Part shown: positions 1-6,073 of the stretch, piece after piece
Numbering within the stretch: the first letter of the stretch is position 1
Layout of the letters: the number at the start of each line of letters is the position of its first letter
Source of the DNA: UBA9676 sp036522155
GTDB taxonomy: Bacteria > Actinomycetota > Actinomycetes > Streptosporangiales > Streptosporangiaceae
Length of the DNA stretch: 13,964 bases
NCBI GenBank assembly: GCA_036522155.1
Contig: DATDGI010000114.1
Span: 1 to 13,964, forward strand
Reading direction: 5' to 3'
Program-made: the position numbers and the translations under genes
The notes under the pieces: model-generated
What the model was told of the DNA's origin: nothing
The model's input: the letters and a program-made list of their open reading frames with translations, nothing else
Databases searched by the model: none

Positions 1-473
1 GGCGCGGGCCGGCCGAAGACGGCCAGGTCACCGCCACCGTTGACCATCGCCCCGGGCAGCCCCGCCTGGCGCAGGAGGCCCAGCGCGCGGTCTACCGCCC
101 AGCCCTTGACCAGCCCGGTCGGGTCGAAACCGCCGGGCATCGCCCACGGGTCGAACCAGCCGCCGGACGCCTGCCGGGCGTGCTGGCAGGCGGCCAGCAC
201 CTCGGCCACCTCGCCCGGCAGCCCGGCCAGGTCCGCTTCGCCGCGGCGGAACCGGCTCACCGGGCTGTCCGGGTCCCAGGTGCTGAACGTGGCGTCGGCC
301 TCGTGCAGGCAGGCGCAGGCGGCCGTCAGCGCGGACCGCAGCTCGGCCCCGCGCAGCGCACCAGGCACCAGGGCGAAGGAGAACACGGTGCCCATCGCGG
401 GCTCGGCGTGGGTCAGCAGGGCCGGGCGGGCGGGCACTGGCCCGTCCTGGCCCCCGGCGCGCCCGTCGCTCAC
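1..473 (-). CDS. apbE: FAD:protein FMN transferase, ApbE family (partial, 3' end outside window)
   Basis: ApbE enzymes use FAD to attach FMN covalently to a Thr/Ser of an FMN_bind domain, outside the cytoplasmic membrane in characterised systems. The first 157 residues are visible. Family motifs in order are AMGTVFSF, the ATFSTWDPDSPVSRF segment, GGFDPTGLVKGWAVDRA (the FDPT...KGxAVD core) and a GGGD motif near the edge. The frame stays open to base 1, so the C-terminus is missing. The GTG start overlaps the TGA of the FMN_bind gene by 4 nt (GTGA), which implies translational coupling. No clear signal peptide is visible, as in many short actinobacterial ApbE proteins, so export is uncertain. 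The likely substrate is the upstream SGATYT protein. Family assignment is firm; substrate is inferred from context. Confidence 0.9.
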   Translation of the reverse strand, partial: MSDGRAGGQDGPVPARPALLTHAEPAMGTVFSFALVPGALRGAELRSALTAACACLHEADATFSTWDPDSPVSRFRRGEADLAGLPGEVAEVLAACQHARQASGGWFDPWAMPGGFDPTGLVKGWAVDRALGLLRQAGLPGAMVNGGGDLAVFGRPA

Positions 474-949
474 TTGCGGTGGAGCTTGTCCAGGGCCGCC
501 TGGAGGGAGGTGGCGTAGGCCTGGCTGGTGTAGGTCGCCCCGCTGACGCCGTTGATCTGGGCGCTGCCCGCGGCCAGCACCTCGGACTTGAGCATGGGGA
601 TCACCTGTTCGGCCAGCTGCTGTGAGTACGGCTCGGGCGCCTGCAGCACGGGCACGGTCACGTCGGTGATCCGGCCACGGCTGACCGTCACCCGGACGTC
701 AAGCTCGCCGTACCCGTAGGCGGTCACCGGGCCGATCGCGCTCTGGCCGGGGCCGCTCCCGCCGCCGGCCGTGCTCCCGGCCGCCGGGCCAGACCCGCCG
801 GGGACGGTACCCGTCCCTGACCGGCCGGCCGGGGCGTGGCCGGTGCCCTTGAGCGCGATCGGCACCGCCGGGGTGGCACGGCTGAGCCCGAGCACGCCCG
901 CGAAACCCGCGACCGCGCCGGCTGTCAGGTACCACGCTGCCCGCTTCAT
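470..949 (-). CDS. membrane-anchored FMN-binding domain protein, substrate for covalent flavinylation
   Basis: A 159-aa protein with an N-terminal signal anchor (about residues 4-22, preceded by KR), then a Gly/Pro/Ser/Thr-rich linker (about 35-75), then an FMN_bind domain (about 76-157). The domain ends in SGATYTS (136-142). This fits the flavinylation motif of NqrC/RnfG-type proteins, with Thr141 as the predicted FMN acceptor. By family knowledge the FMN is joined by a phosphoester bond made by ApbE, whose gene overlaps this one by 4 nt. The reductase gene ends 17 nt upstream, so the three genes are co-transcribed. The likely role is a one- or two-electron carrier on the outer face of the membrane, fed by the reductase. 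The terminal electron acceptor cannot be read from the sequence. The start is supported by GGGAGGA 5 nt upstream. Confidence 0.9.
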   Translation of the reverse strand: MKRAAWYLTAGAVAGFAGVLGLSRATPAVPIALKGTGHAPAGRSGTGTVPGGSGPAAGSTAGGGSGPGQSAIGPVTAYGYGELDVRVTVSRGRITDVTVPVLQAPEPYSQQLAEQVIPMLKSEVLAAGSAQINGVSGATYTSQAYATSLQAALDKLHRK

Positions 950-954
950 GACCG

Positions 955-961
955 TCCTCCC
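955..961 (-). promoter_or_regulatory. ribosome binding site of the FMN_bind gene
   Basis: GGGAGGA on the minus strand, 5 nt before the ATG at 949. It is the strongest Shine-Dalgarno in this gene run and lies in the 17-nt gap after the reductase stop. It suggests the small acceptor protein is translated more strongly than its coupled neighbours. Confidence 0.65.
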
Positions 962-966
962 GTGCT

Positions 967-2379
967 CTACAGGGCGAACGCCTCGTGATGGATGGCCTCA
1001 TCCGGCACGCCGAGCTGGCGGACGAGGTCGACGATGCTGGCCACGAAGCCTTCCGGCCCGCACACATACACGTCGCGGCGGTGCAGGTCGGGCACGAGCC
1101 GCGGGAGTGACCGCTCGTCGAGACCGGCCTGCTCGCGGCCGCCGATCAGCTGGTGCAGCTGGCCGTGCTGGTGGCGGACCAGCTGACTGATCTCCTGGCC
1201 GAGCACCAGGTCCTCCGGGCGGCTGGCCCGCAGCAGCACCACCGGCGCCGACTTGCGCGGCAGGTCCTCAAGCAGCGACCTGAGCGCGGTCACCCCGATG
1301 CCGCCCGCGATCAGCAGCGCGTGCGGCCGCACCTGTGCGTGCCGGGTGAACGCGCCGTACGGCCCTTCCACCAGCACCGGCGTGCCCGGCCGCAGGTCGG
1401 CCAGCCCGGCCGAGTGGTCGCCCACCGCCTTGACCGTCAGCCGCAGGTACGGCGGCTGCGGGAGGGCCGACAGCGAATAGGGATGCGCCTGCCACCAACG
1501 GCCGCGGGTGAGGAAGCGCCAGCACATGAACTGGCCGCCCGCCACCGGCAGCTTGTCCAGCTCCCGCCCGGCGCAGATCACCGAGACCACCCCCGGGCCT
1601 TCCGGCCGCACCTCGGCCACCACCAGCCGGTGCCGCACGCTGCGCACCAGCGGCAGGCCGAACCGGTAGCAGATCACCAGGCCGGCCGTGCCCGCCCAGG
1701 CCACCGACCACACGAGCCGGGTCAGCGGATGCCCGACGAAGGCCGGGCCGAGCACGAGCACGTGGGCGAAGGCGAGAGACAGGGCCAGGTACATGTACAG
1801 GTGCACCAGCCACCAGGTTTCCCGGCGGAGCCGGCTCCGGATGGCCCGCAGGGAGATGAGGCCGATCAGGCCCATGATGCCGAGCCCGATGGTGGCGATC
1901 AGCACGTCCGGGTAGCTCGACAGCAGGGCGCCGATCTCGCGGCCCAGCCCGGCCCTGGCCGCCTGAGCGTAGCCGACGGTGATGAGCAGCGCGTGCGCGA
2001 TCAGCAGGCAGATCGGCCACGGCGCCAGCCGCCGGTGCCAGCGCAGCAGCCCGTCCTGGCCGAGCACCCGCTCGATCGCCGGGATGCGGCTCACCAGCAG
2101 CACCATCAGCAGGGCCAGGTACGTGCCGATCATCCCGGTCAGGCTGCCGCCGAAGATGGCCAGGCCGCCGGTGGCGCGCAACCCGGCGCCGGTCTCGGTG
2201 GTGATCGTCAGGGCGGTGACCGCGCCCAGGCCCGCCCCGGCCACCACCAGGGCCGCCCTGGCCAGCACCGGCCTGGGCGCGGGGGCGGGCACCCGGGCCG
2301 CGCCGGGCTCGCGGCTACCCGACCGGCCCGCTGGCATCGCGGGCATGGACGGCACCGCCGGGGCGCTCATGCGGGCCAT
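967..2379 (-). CDS. ferric-reductase-like transmembrane NAD(P)H oxidoreductase (flavocytochrome)
   Basis: A 470-aa protein with a Pro/Ala-rich N-terminus, about six membrane helices (roughly 38-60, 72-97, 118-138, 156-178, 190-212, 222-243) and a cytosolic ferredoxin-reductase module. Heme ligands are visible as two pairs: His115/His129 (HX13H) and His193/His206 (HX12H), the bis-heme pattern of ferric reductase/NOX domains. HPYS (299-302) is the FAD site, AGGIGVT (358-364) the nucleotide loop, CGPEGF (440-445) the NAD(P) C-terminal motif, and the chain ends EAFAL. It would move electrons from NAD(P)H outward to the flavinylated partner encoded next. The start is uncertain. ATG 2379 is preferred because it avoids overlap with pspAB. 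GTG 2460 (497 aa, 17-nt overlap) and ATG 2370 are alternatives, and none has a good Shine-Dalgarno. Confidence 0.88.
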   Translation of the reverse strand: MARMSAPAVPSMPAMPAGRSGSREPGAARVPAPAPRPVLARAALVVAGAGLGAVTALTITTETGAGLRATGGLAIFGGSLTGMIGTYLALLMVLLVSRIPAIERVLGQDGLLRWHRRLAPWPICLLIAHALLITVGYAQAARAGLGREIGALLSSYPDVLIATIGLGIMGLIGLISLRAIRSRLRRETWWLVHLYMYLALSLAFAHVLVLGPAFVGHPLTRLVWSVAWAGTAGLVICYRFGLPLVRSVRHRLVVAEVRPEGPGVVSVICAGRELDKLPVAGGQFMCWRFLTRGRWWQAHPYSLSALPQPPYLRLTVKAVGDHSAGLADLRPGTPVLVEGPYGAFTRHAQVRPHALLIAGGIGVTALRSLLEDLPRKSAPVVLLRASRPEDLVLGQEISQLVRHQHGQLHQLIGGREQAGLDERSLPRLVPDLHRRDVYVCGPEGFVASIVDLVRQLGVPDEAIHHEAFAL

Positions 2380-2443
2380 CTTGCCGGCCGAGCCTGGCCG
2401 GTTGATGCAGGCTTCCTCTGAATTTCCTCTGCCGCCAGCCCGC

Positions 2444-3016
2444 TCACAGCCCGGGGGCACCCCACACCGGGAACCACCGGCTCAGATCAGGCTCGATCTT
2501 GAGGTCGACGCCGACCGCACCGCGCACCTGGAGCTCCAGCGTGTTGTCCCGGCGCTCGCCCGACGTCGGTGCGAACGGATAGAAGGTGCCCCGCTTGTAC
2601 AGGTACACGATGCCGACCCGGTGGCCGGCGTCGTCGGCCAGGCTGACCAGGGTGCACAGCAGCTGGGGGCCGAACCCGCCCTCCACCAGGGAGGAGTTCA
2701 CCGCGTGCAGGTCGGTGACGAGCGCCTCGACCTCATCCGGGCTGTGCTTGGAGACCAGCCAGGTGAACCCGTAGCTGTCCGTGGTGATCTCGACCGGCGC
2801 GGCATTCTCGCCCATGCCCAGCAGTTCGCGCACGTCCTTCTCGATGTCGCTGAAGGCGCGGCCCTCGGCGGCACGGAAGCACACCGACCCGGTCCCGGTC
2901 GGGACCAGTCCCATCGCCGCCTGCAGGGTGATCGCGGCGGTGGGCAGCTGGAACAGGTCGTCCAGCCGCGGCGGGACGGGTTTGGTCCGCCCGAGGATCG
3001 TGTCGAGGAATCCCAC
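2444..3016 (-). CDS. pspAB: PspA-associated protein PspAB
   Basis: A 190-aa soluble protein that I recognise as the actinobacterial PspA-associated family PspAB. It begins with the typical MGFLDTILGRTKPVPPRLD, followed by FQLPTAAITLQAAMG, and ends with a region containing YLYKRGTFYPFAP and WFPVWGAPG. No membrane segment or signal peptide is visible. Its biochemical role is not established. Family knowledge and the neighbourhood place it in the Psp envelope-stress network with PspA, PspAA and HtpX. The GTG start lies 4 nt after the htpX stop and has only a weak GGTAAG upstream, so translation is probably coupled to htpX. Codon use matches its neighbours. Confidence 0.85.
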   Translation of the reverse strand: MGFLDTILGRTKPVPPRLDDLFQLPTAAITLQAAMGLVPTGTGSVCFRAAEGRAFSDIEKDVRELLGMGENAAPVEITTDSYGFTWLVSKHSPDEVEALVTDLHAVNSSLVEGGFGPQLLCTLVSLADDAGHRVGIVYLYKRGTFYPFAPTSGERRDNTLELQVRGAVGVDLKIEPDLSRWFPVWGAPGL

Positions 3017-3020
3017 CGGC

Positions 3021-3989
3021 TTACCGGGCGAGCTGGGCGGAGATTTCGGACAGCTGCTTGAGCCGCCGATCCAATGACGGGTGCGTGGAGAAGAGATTCG
3101 CCAGGCTCGCGCCCGCGCTCCCCGACAGCGCCGGGGCGAAGAAGAAGGCGTTCAGCGGTTCGGCCTGCCGCAGGTCCCGCTGCGGGATGCGGGCGATGTC
3201 GCCGCTGACCTTGGTCAGCGCGCTGGCGAGCGCGGACGGCTGCCCGGTGAGCAGCGCGCCGGCCCGGTCGGCAGCCAGTTCCCGGTAGCGGGACAGCAGC
3301 CGGATCAGCAGGAAGCTGACCGCGTACACCACGATGCCGACCGCCAGCATGATCAGCAAGACGATCGCGCCACCGCCGTTGTTGCTGTTGTTGCCGCCGC
3401 CCCGGCCGCGGCCACCGCCGCCGAACAGTTCCCCGTAGAACGCGAACCTGACCAGCAGGCCAGCGATGATGCCCAGGAACGAGGCGATCGTCATGACCGC
3501 CACGTCCTTGTGCGCGACGTGCGACATCTCGTGGGCGATGACACCTTCGAGCTCGGCATCGTCCAGCCGCCCATCCATCAGCGCGGTGGTGACGCAGAGC
3601 ACCGCCTTCTTGGTGTTGCGTCCGGTGGCGAAGGCGTTCGGCATCGGCGAGGGGGCGATGGCCAGCCTCGGCTTGGGCATGTCCGCGAGCGCGCACAGCC
3701 GGTCGACGATGCCGTGCAGCCTGGCGGCCTGCGGGCCGTCCTGCGGGGTGACCTCGACGGCCCGCGCCGCACTCAGCGCGATCTTGTCCGAGTAGAAGAA
3801 CGAGCCGACCGTCATCGCGACCCCAAGCGCGACCGCGAAGAAGACGATGACCCCGGCCGACTGCTTGAAGGCAGCCAGCACGAAAACCAGGACGATGATG
3901 AAGGCCACGAAGACCAGTCCCAGCAGGAACATGGTCAGGCCCATCCGCGCGGTCAGTCCTCTGTCAGGCGCATAGCGGGTCTTCGCCAT
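3021..3989 (-). CDS. htpX: membrane zinc metalloprotease HtpX
   Basis: A 322-aa M48-family protease. Two N-terminal membrane helices (about 17-40, 45-65) precede the catalytic motif HEMSH (His153, Glu154, His157). The third zinc ligand is Glu237 in RELAADRAG. Two further hydrophobic segments lie at about 163-183 and 207-232. Between them is a very Gly/Asn-rich loop (about 190-207, GGGGRGRGGGNNSNNGGG) that is longer than usual. FSTHPSLDRRLKQL near the C-terminus is the HtpX hallmark. HtpX degrades misfolded membrane proteins at the cytoplasmic membrane, which fits the pspA context. ATG 3989 was chosen because GGAGG lies 7 nt upstream. A longer reading from TTG at 4046 lacks such support. The 181-nt gap to pspAA may hold an internal promoter. 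Confidence 0.93.
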   Translation of the reverse strand: MAKTRYAPDRGLTARMGLTMFLLGLVFVAFIIVLVFVLAAFKQSAGVIVFFAVALGVAMTVGSFFYSDKIALSAARAVEVTPQDGPQAARLHGIVDRLCALADMPKPRLAIAPSPMPNAFATGRNTKKAVLCVTTALMDGRLDDAELEGVIAHEMSHVAHKDVAVMTIASFLGIIAGLLVRFAFYGELFGGGGRGRGGGNNSNNGGGAIVLLIMLAVGIVVYAVSFLLIRLLSRYRELAADRAGALLTGQPSALASALTKVSGDIARIPQRDLRQAEPLNAFFFAPALSGSAGASLANLFSTHPSLDRRLKQLSEISAQLAR

Positions 3990-3996
3990 CGCGCCG

Positions 3997-4001
3997 CCTC
4001 C
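3997..4001 (-). promoter_or_regulatory. ribosome binding site deciding the htpX start
   Basis: GGAGG on the minus strand, 7 nt before ATG 3989. It favours this start over the upstream in-frame TTG at 4046. Confidence 0.6.
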
Positions 4002-4049
4002 GTTCTCCTGCCCAGCACGGCCACCTGAGCGGGCCGTCCGCCTCAAGTA

Positions 4050-4076
4050 TCACGCACCGCGGGCACCGGAAATTCC
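4050..4076 (-). promoter_or_regulatory. possible ECF-sigma-type promoter ahead of htpX
   Basis: On the minus strand GGAAT (4076-4072) is followed after 17 nt by CGTGA (4054-4050). This resembles the GGAAC / CGT pattern of envelope-stress ECF sigma factors such as SigE in actinobacteria. It would start transcription about 50 nt before the htpX start and allow htpX and downstream genes to be induced apart from pspA. It matches by eye only. The overlapping GATACT could instead be a weak housekeeping -10. Confidence 0.3.
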
Positions 4077-4105
4077 CTCGGCGCTGGCGTGACGCTGGTG
4101 GCCCA

Positions 4106-4123
4106 GGACCGCTTACGCGGTCC
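4106..4123. other. short hairpin between pspAA and htpX
   Basis: Perfect 7-bp inverted repeat GGACCGC / GCGGTCC with a 4-nt loop, about 45 nt after the pspAA stop. No T-run follows on either strand. It may be an attenuator, a processing or stability hairpin, or chance in GC-rich DNA. Confidence 0.35.
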
Positions 4124-4170
4124 CGCTGACCATCGTCGGTGGGTTACCTGAAGGCTGGCTGAGGATTGGC

Positions 4171-4449
4171 TTAGCCCGGGATCAGGCCCTCGCCGGTGAG
4201 CAGCTCCCGCACCTCGGTCAGATCGGCGCCGTCGCGCGGGAGGATCAGGTCCGACGGCTTGATGGCATCGTCCGCCAGCGGGCTGCCGAGCGACCGGACC
4301 CGGTCGACCAGGGCCGCCAGCGCGGGCTCGAACGCATGCTCGTCGCCGGTGTTGACCGCCTTCTCCAGGGTGGCGTCGAGGGCGTTGAGCTCGTCCGCGG
4401 CCGAGTCGTCGACCTGGAACTGGCCCTCGCCCAGGATCCGCACGATCAC
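4171..4449 (-). CDS. pspAA: PspA-associated protein PspAA
   Basis: A 92-aa acidic protein recognised as the actinobacterial PspAA family. It opens with MIVRILGEGQFQV, contains LNALDATLEKAVNTGDE, and ends in a region with KPSDLILPRDGADLTEVREL and a terminal GEGLIPG. There is no membrane segment. PspAA is found next to pspA in actinobacteria. Its mechanism is not known to me, and a role as a PspA partner or modulator is inferred from this association. Its GTG start overlaps the pspA TGA in a 4-nt GTGA, so the two proteins are probably translated in a fixed ratio. Full length for the family. Confidence 0.88.
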   Translation of the reverse strand: MIVRILGEGQFQVDDSAADELNALDATLEKAVNTGDEHAFEPALAALVDRVRSLGSPLADDAIKPSDLILPRDGADLTEVRELLTGEGLIPG

Positions 4450-5228
4450 GCGGTCTCACCCGCCTGCGGCTGCTGTGCGGGGGCCGCACCGTCAGCCGCC
4501 GGGCCGCTCTCGATGGCGCCGGCCGAGCCGGCCCCGATCTCGCCCTTCAGCCGCTGCAGCTCGAGCTCCACGTCGTGGCCGCCGCGCATCTGGTCGAGCT
4601 CGGCCTGGATGTCGTCGCGCGGGGGGCCAGTCACGTCGTCCAGCGCGCCCGACGCCATCAGCTCGTCGATGGCGCCCGCCCGCGCCTGCATCTGCGCGGT
4701 CTTGTCCTGCGCCCGCTGCACGGCCATGCCGACGTCGCTCATCTCCTCGGAGATGCCCGACACCGCCTCGCCGATCCGGCTCTGCGCCTCGGCGGCCGTG
4801 TAGGTGGCCTTGATGGTCTCCTTCTGGGTGCGGAAGGCCTCCACCCTGGCCTGCAGCCGCTGCGACGCCGTGGTCAGCTTCTCCTCGTCCGCCTGCAGCG
4901 ACTGGTACTGGGTCTCCAGGTCACTGAGCTGGCTGGACAGGGCCGACCTCCGGCTGAGAGCTTCCCGGGCGAGATCCTCCCGCCCGGCGCCGAGCGCCTG
5001 CTTCGCCTGCCCCTCCAGCCTCGTCTGCTGCTGCTGGAGACTGTTCATCTGAAGTTCAACACGCTTGCGGGAAGTGGCCACGTCGGCGACGCCCCTGCGC
5101 ACCTGCGTCAGCATCTCCAGCTGCCGCTGGTATGAATAGTCCAGGGTCTCACGTGGGTCTTCGTACTTGTCCAGGGCCTTGTTTGCCTTGGCCTTGAAGA
5201 TCAGCGAAACCCGCTTCATCACGCTCAT
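4446..5228 (-). CDS. pspA: PspA/IM30 family envelope-stress protein
   Basis: A 260-aa ESCRT-III-like protein that binds the inner face of stressed membranes and assembles into rods or rings. Residues 1-24 (MSVMKRVSLIFKAKANKALD) form the amphipathic membrane-binding helix. EDPRETLDYSYQRQLEML starts the helical hairpin, and a long coiled coil rich in Gln/Glu/Leu runs to about residue 185. GISEEMSDVG lies in the conserved C-terminal helix. Residues 225-260 are a low-complexity Ala/Gly/Pro/Gln tail. ATG 5228 has AAAGG about 10 nt upstream. An in-frame ATG three codons later is less well placed. pspB, pspC and pspF are not in the window, as expected for actinobacteria. It is the first gene of the minus-strand run. 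Confidence 0.93.
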   Translation of the reverse strand: MSVMKRVSLIFKAKANKALDKYEDPRETLDYSYQRQLEMLTQVRRGVADVATSRKRVELQMNSLQQQQTRLEGQAKQALGAGREDLAREALSRRSALSSQLSDLETQYQSLQADEEKLTTASQRLQARVEAFRTQKETIKATYTAAEAQSRIGEAVSGISEEMSDVGMAVQRAQDKTAQMQARAGAIDELMASGALDDVTGPPRDDIQAELDQMRGGHDVELELQRLKGEIGAGSAGAIESGPAADGAAPAQQPQAGETA

Positions 5229-5299
5229 GGGCGCGACCTTTCCCCTTCGTCGTTACGAGCGCCGACGCCCTGCCCGCGCACCCCGGTGGTTGCGGCTCG

Positions 5300-5319
5300 G
5301 TTCGCCACGGCTGGCGAAC
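5300..5319. promoter_or_regulatory. candidate operator: perfect palindrome at the pspA start site
   Basis: GTTCGCCA and its exact complement TGGCGAAC are separated by CGGC, giving 8-bp arms. It lies directly downstream of the inferred pspA -10 box and covers the expected transcription start. Half-sites resemble the TTCGC half of ClgR boxes, but the gap between CGC and GCG is 8 nt rather than the 5 nt I recall for ClgR. The regulator is therefore unknown. In an RNA it would also form a 5'-end hairpin. Confidence 0.55.
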
Positions 5320-5321
5320 TC

Positions 5322-5351
5322 AGCCTACGCGGTGATCGGTGTGGCAGTCAT
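5322..5351 (-). promoter_or_regulatory. probable pspA promoter
   Basis: On the minus strand ATGACT (5351-5346, 4/6 to TTGACA) and TAGGCT (5327-5322, TAnnnT) are spaced 18 nt. The predicted start near 5315 leaves a leader of about 87 nt before the pspA ATG. The position beside the palindrome strengthens the call. Confidence 0.45.
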
Positions 5352-5444
5352 TACGGACCCGGCGGACGCAGCCCGCGCCGCCGGGCCGCGCGTGGCCACC
5401 GCGGCCGCCCCGGCCGGAAAGCTAGCAGGAGCGGGTGGTCCCGG

Positions 5445-5450
5445 TAAGCT
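5445..5450 (+). promoter_or_regulatory. leaderless -10 box for the DUF3043 gene
   Basis: TAAGCT (TAnnnT) ends 6 nt before the GTG at 5457, and no Shine-Dalgarno is present. This is the spacing of leaderless actinobacterial genes, in which transcription starts at the start codon. The -35 region (CTAGCA) is poor. Confidence 0.5.
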
Positions 5451-5456
5451 GACCTC

Positions 5457-6068
5457 GTGTTCAGACGACGCAATTCCGGCACTGCGGACTCCACCGTCGA
5501 TGTGGACGTCAGCCCGCCCGAGGCGGACGGCCCGGCGGCGGCCAGCCCCGCGGTCACGGCGGGCAAGGGCAGGCCCACCCCCAAGCGCAGCGAGGCGGAG
5601 AAGCGCCGCCGCCCGTTCAGCGCCCCCGCCGACCGGAAAGAGGCCAACCGCCAGTACCGGGACCGCCAGAAGACGGAACGCGGCCGCCGGATGCAGGGCA
5701 TGCAGCGGGGAGAGCAGTGGGCCATGCCGCCCCGGGACCGCGGCCCGGTCAAGGCGCTCGCGCGTGACTACGTCGACTCCAAGCGCCGGTTCAGCGAGTT
5801 CTACATGTACGGCCTGCTGGTCCTGCTGGTGATGCTGTTCATCCCCAGCAAGGTGGTGCAGACCATCGTCCCGCCGCTGGTGATCGCGGCCATCGTCATC
5901 ATGCTCGTGGAGGGGTTCTTCATCGGCCGCAAGGTACGGGCCCTCGCGGAAGAGCGGCTGCCCGGGGAGAGCACCCACGGCATCCGGCTGTACTCCGCCA
6001 TGCGCACGCTCCAGATCAGGAAGCTGCGGGTGCCCAAGCCGCGGGTCAAGCCGGGCGACAGTTACTGA
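5457..6068 (+). CDS. DUF3043 domain membrane protein
   Basis: A 203-aa actinobacterial protein of unknown function, recognised as DUF3043. Residues 1-115 are hydrophilic and strongly basic, including GRPTPKRSEAEKRRRPF, a DRKEANRQYRDRQKTERGRR stretch and MPPRDRGPVKALARDYVDSKR. Two membrane helices follow (about 118-136 and 142-163), then a basic C-terminus with GIRLYSAMRTLQIRKLRVPKP. The basic N-terminal half probably lies in the cytoplasm and could contact RNA, ribosomes or acidic lipid; that is inference. It is divergent from pspA across 228 nt, so the two may share control. I recall the same neighbours in Streptomyces but cannot check. GTG 5457 is favoured by the leaderless promoter. Confidence 0.88.
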   Translation: MFRRRNSGTADSTVDVDVSPPEADGPAAASPAVTAGKGRPTPKRSEAEKRRRPFSAPADRKEANRQYRDRQKTERGRRMQGMQRGEQWAMPPRDRGPVKALARDYVDSKRRFSEFYMYGLLVLLVMLFIPSKVVQTIVPPLVIAAIVIMLVEGFFIGRKVRALAEERLPGESTHGIRLYSAMRTLQIRKLRVPKPRVKPGDSY

Positions 6069-6073
6069 CCGGC

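Noticed and set aside
1153..2421. Long plus-strand open frame (422 aa) opposite the reductase
   Set aside because: Low-complexity Arg/Gln/His/Pro-rich product, antisense to a gene with clear heme, FAD and NAD motifs. It is a GC-bias shadow.
3021..4046. Longer HtpX starting at TTG 4046
   Set aside because: The extra 19 residues are Gly/Arg-rich and lack a ribosome site, while ATG 3989 has GGAGG at good spacing.
5300..5319. LexA (SOS) box
   Set aside because: The half-sites are in the opposite order to the CGAAC-N4-GTTCG pattern of actinobacterial SOS boxes.
5229..5456. RNA gene or riboswitch in the pspA-DUF3043 gap
   Set aside because: Only the palindrome and promoter boxes are visible. No known riboswitch core or tRNA-like fold was recognised.
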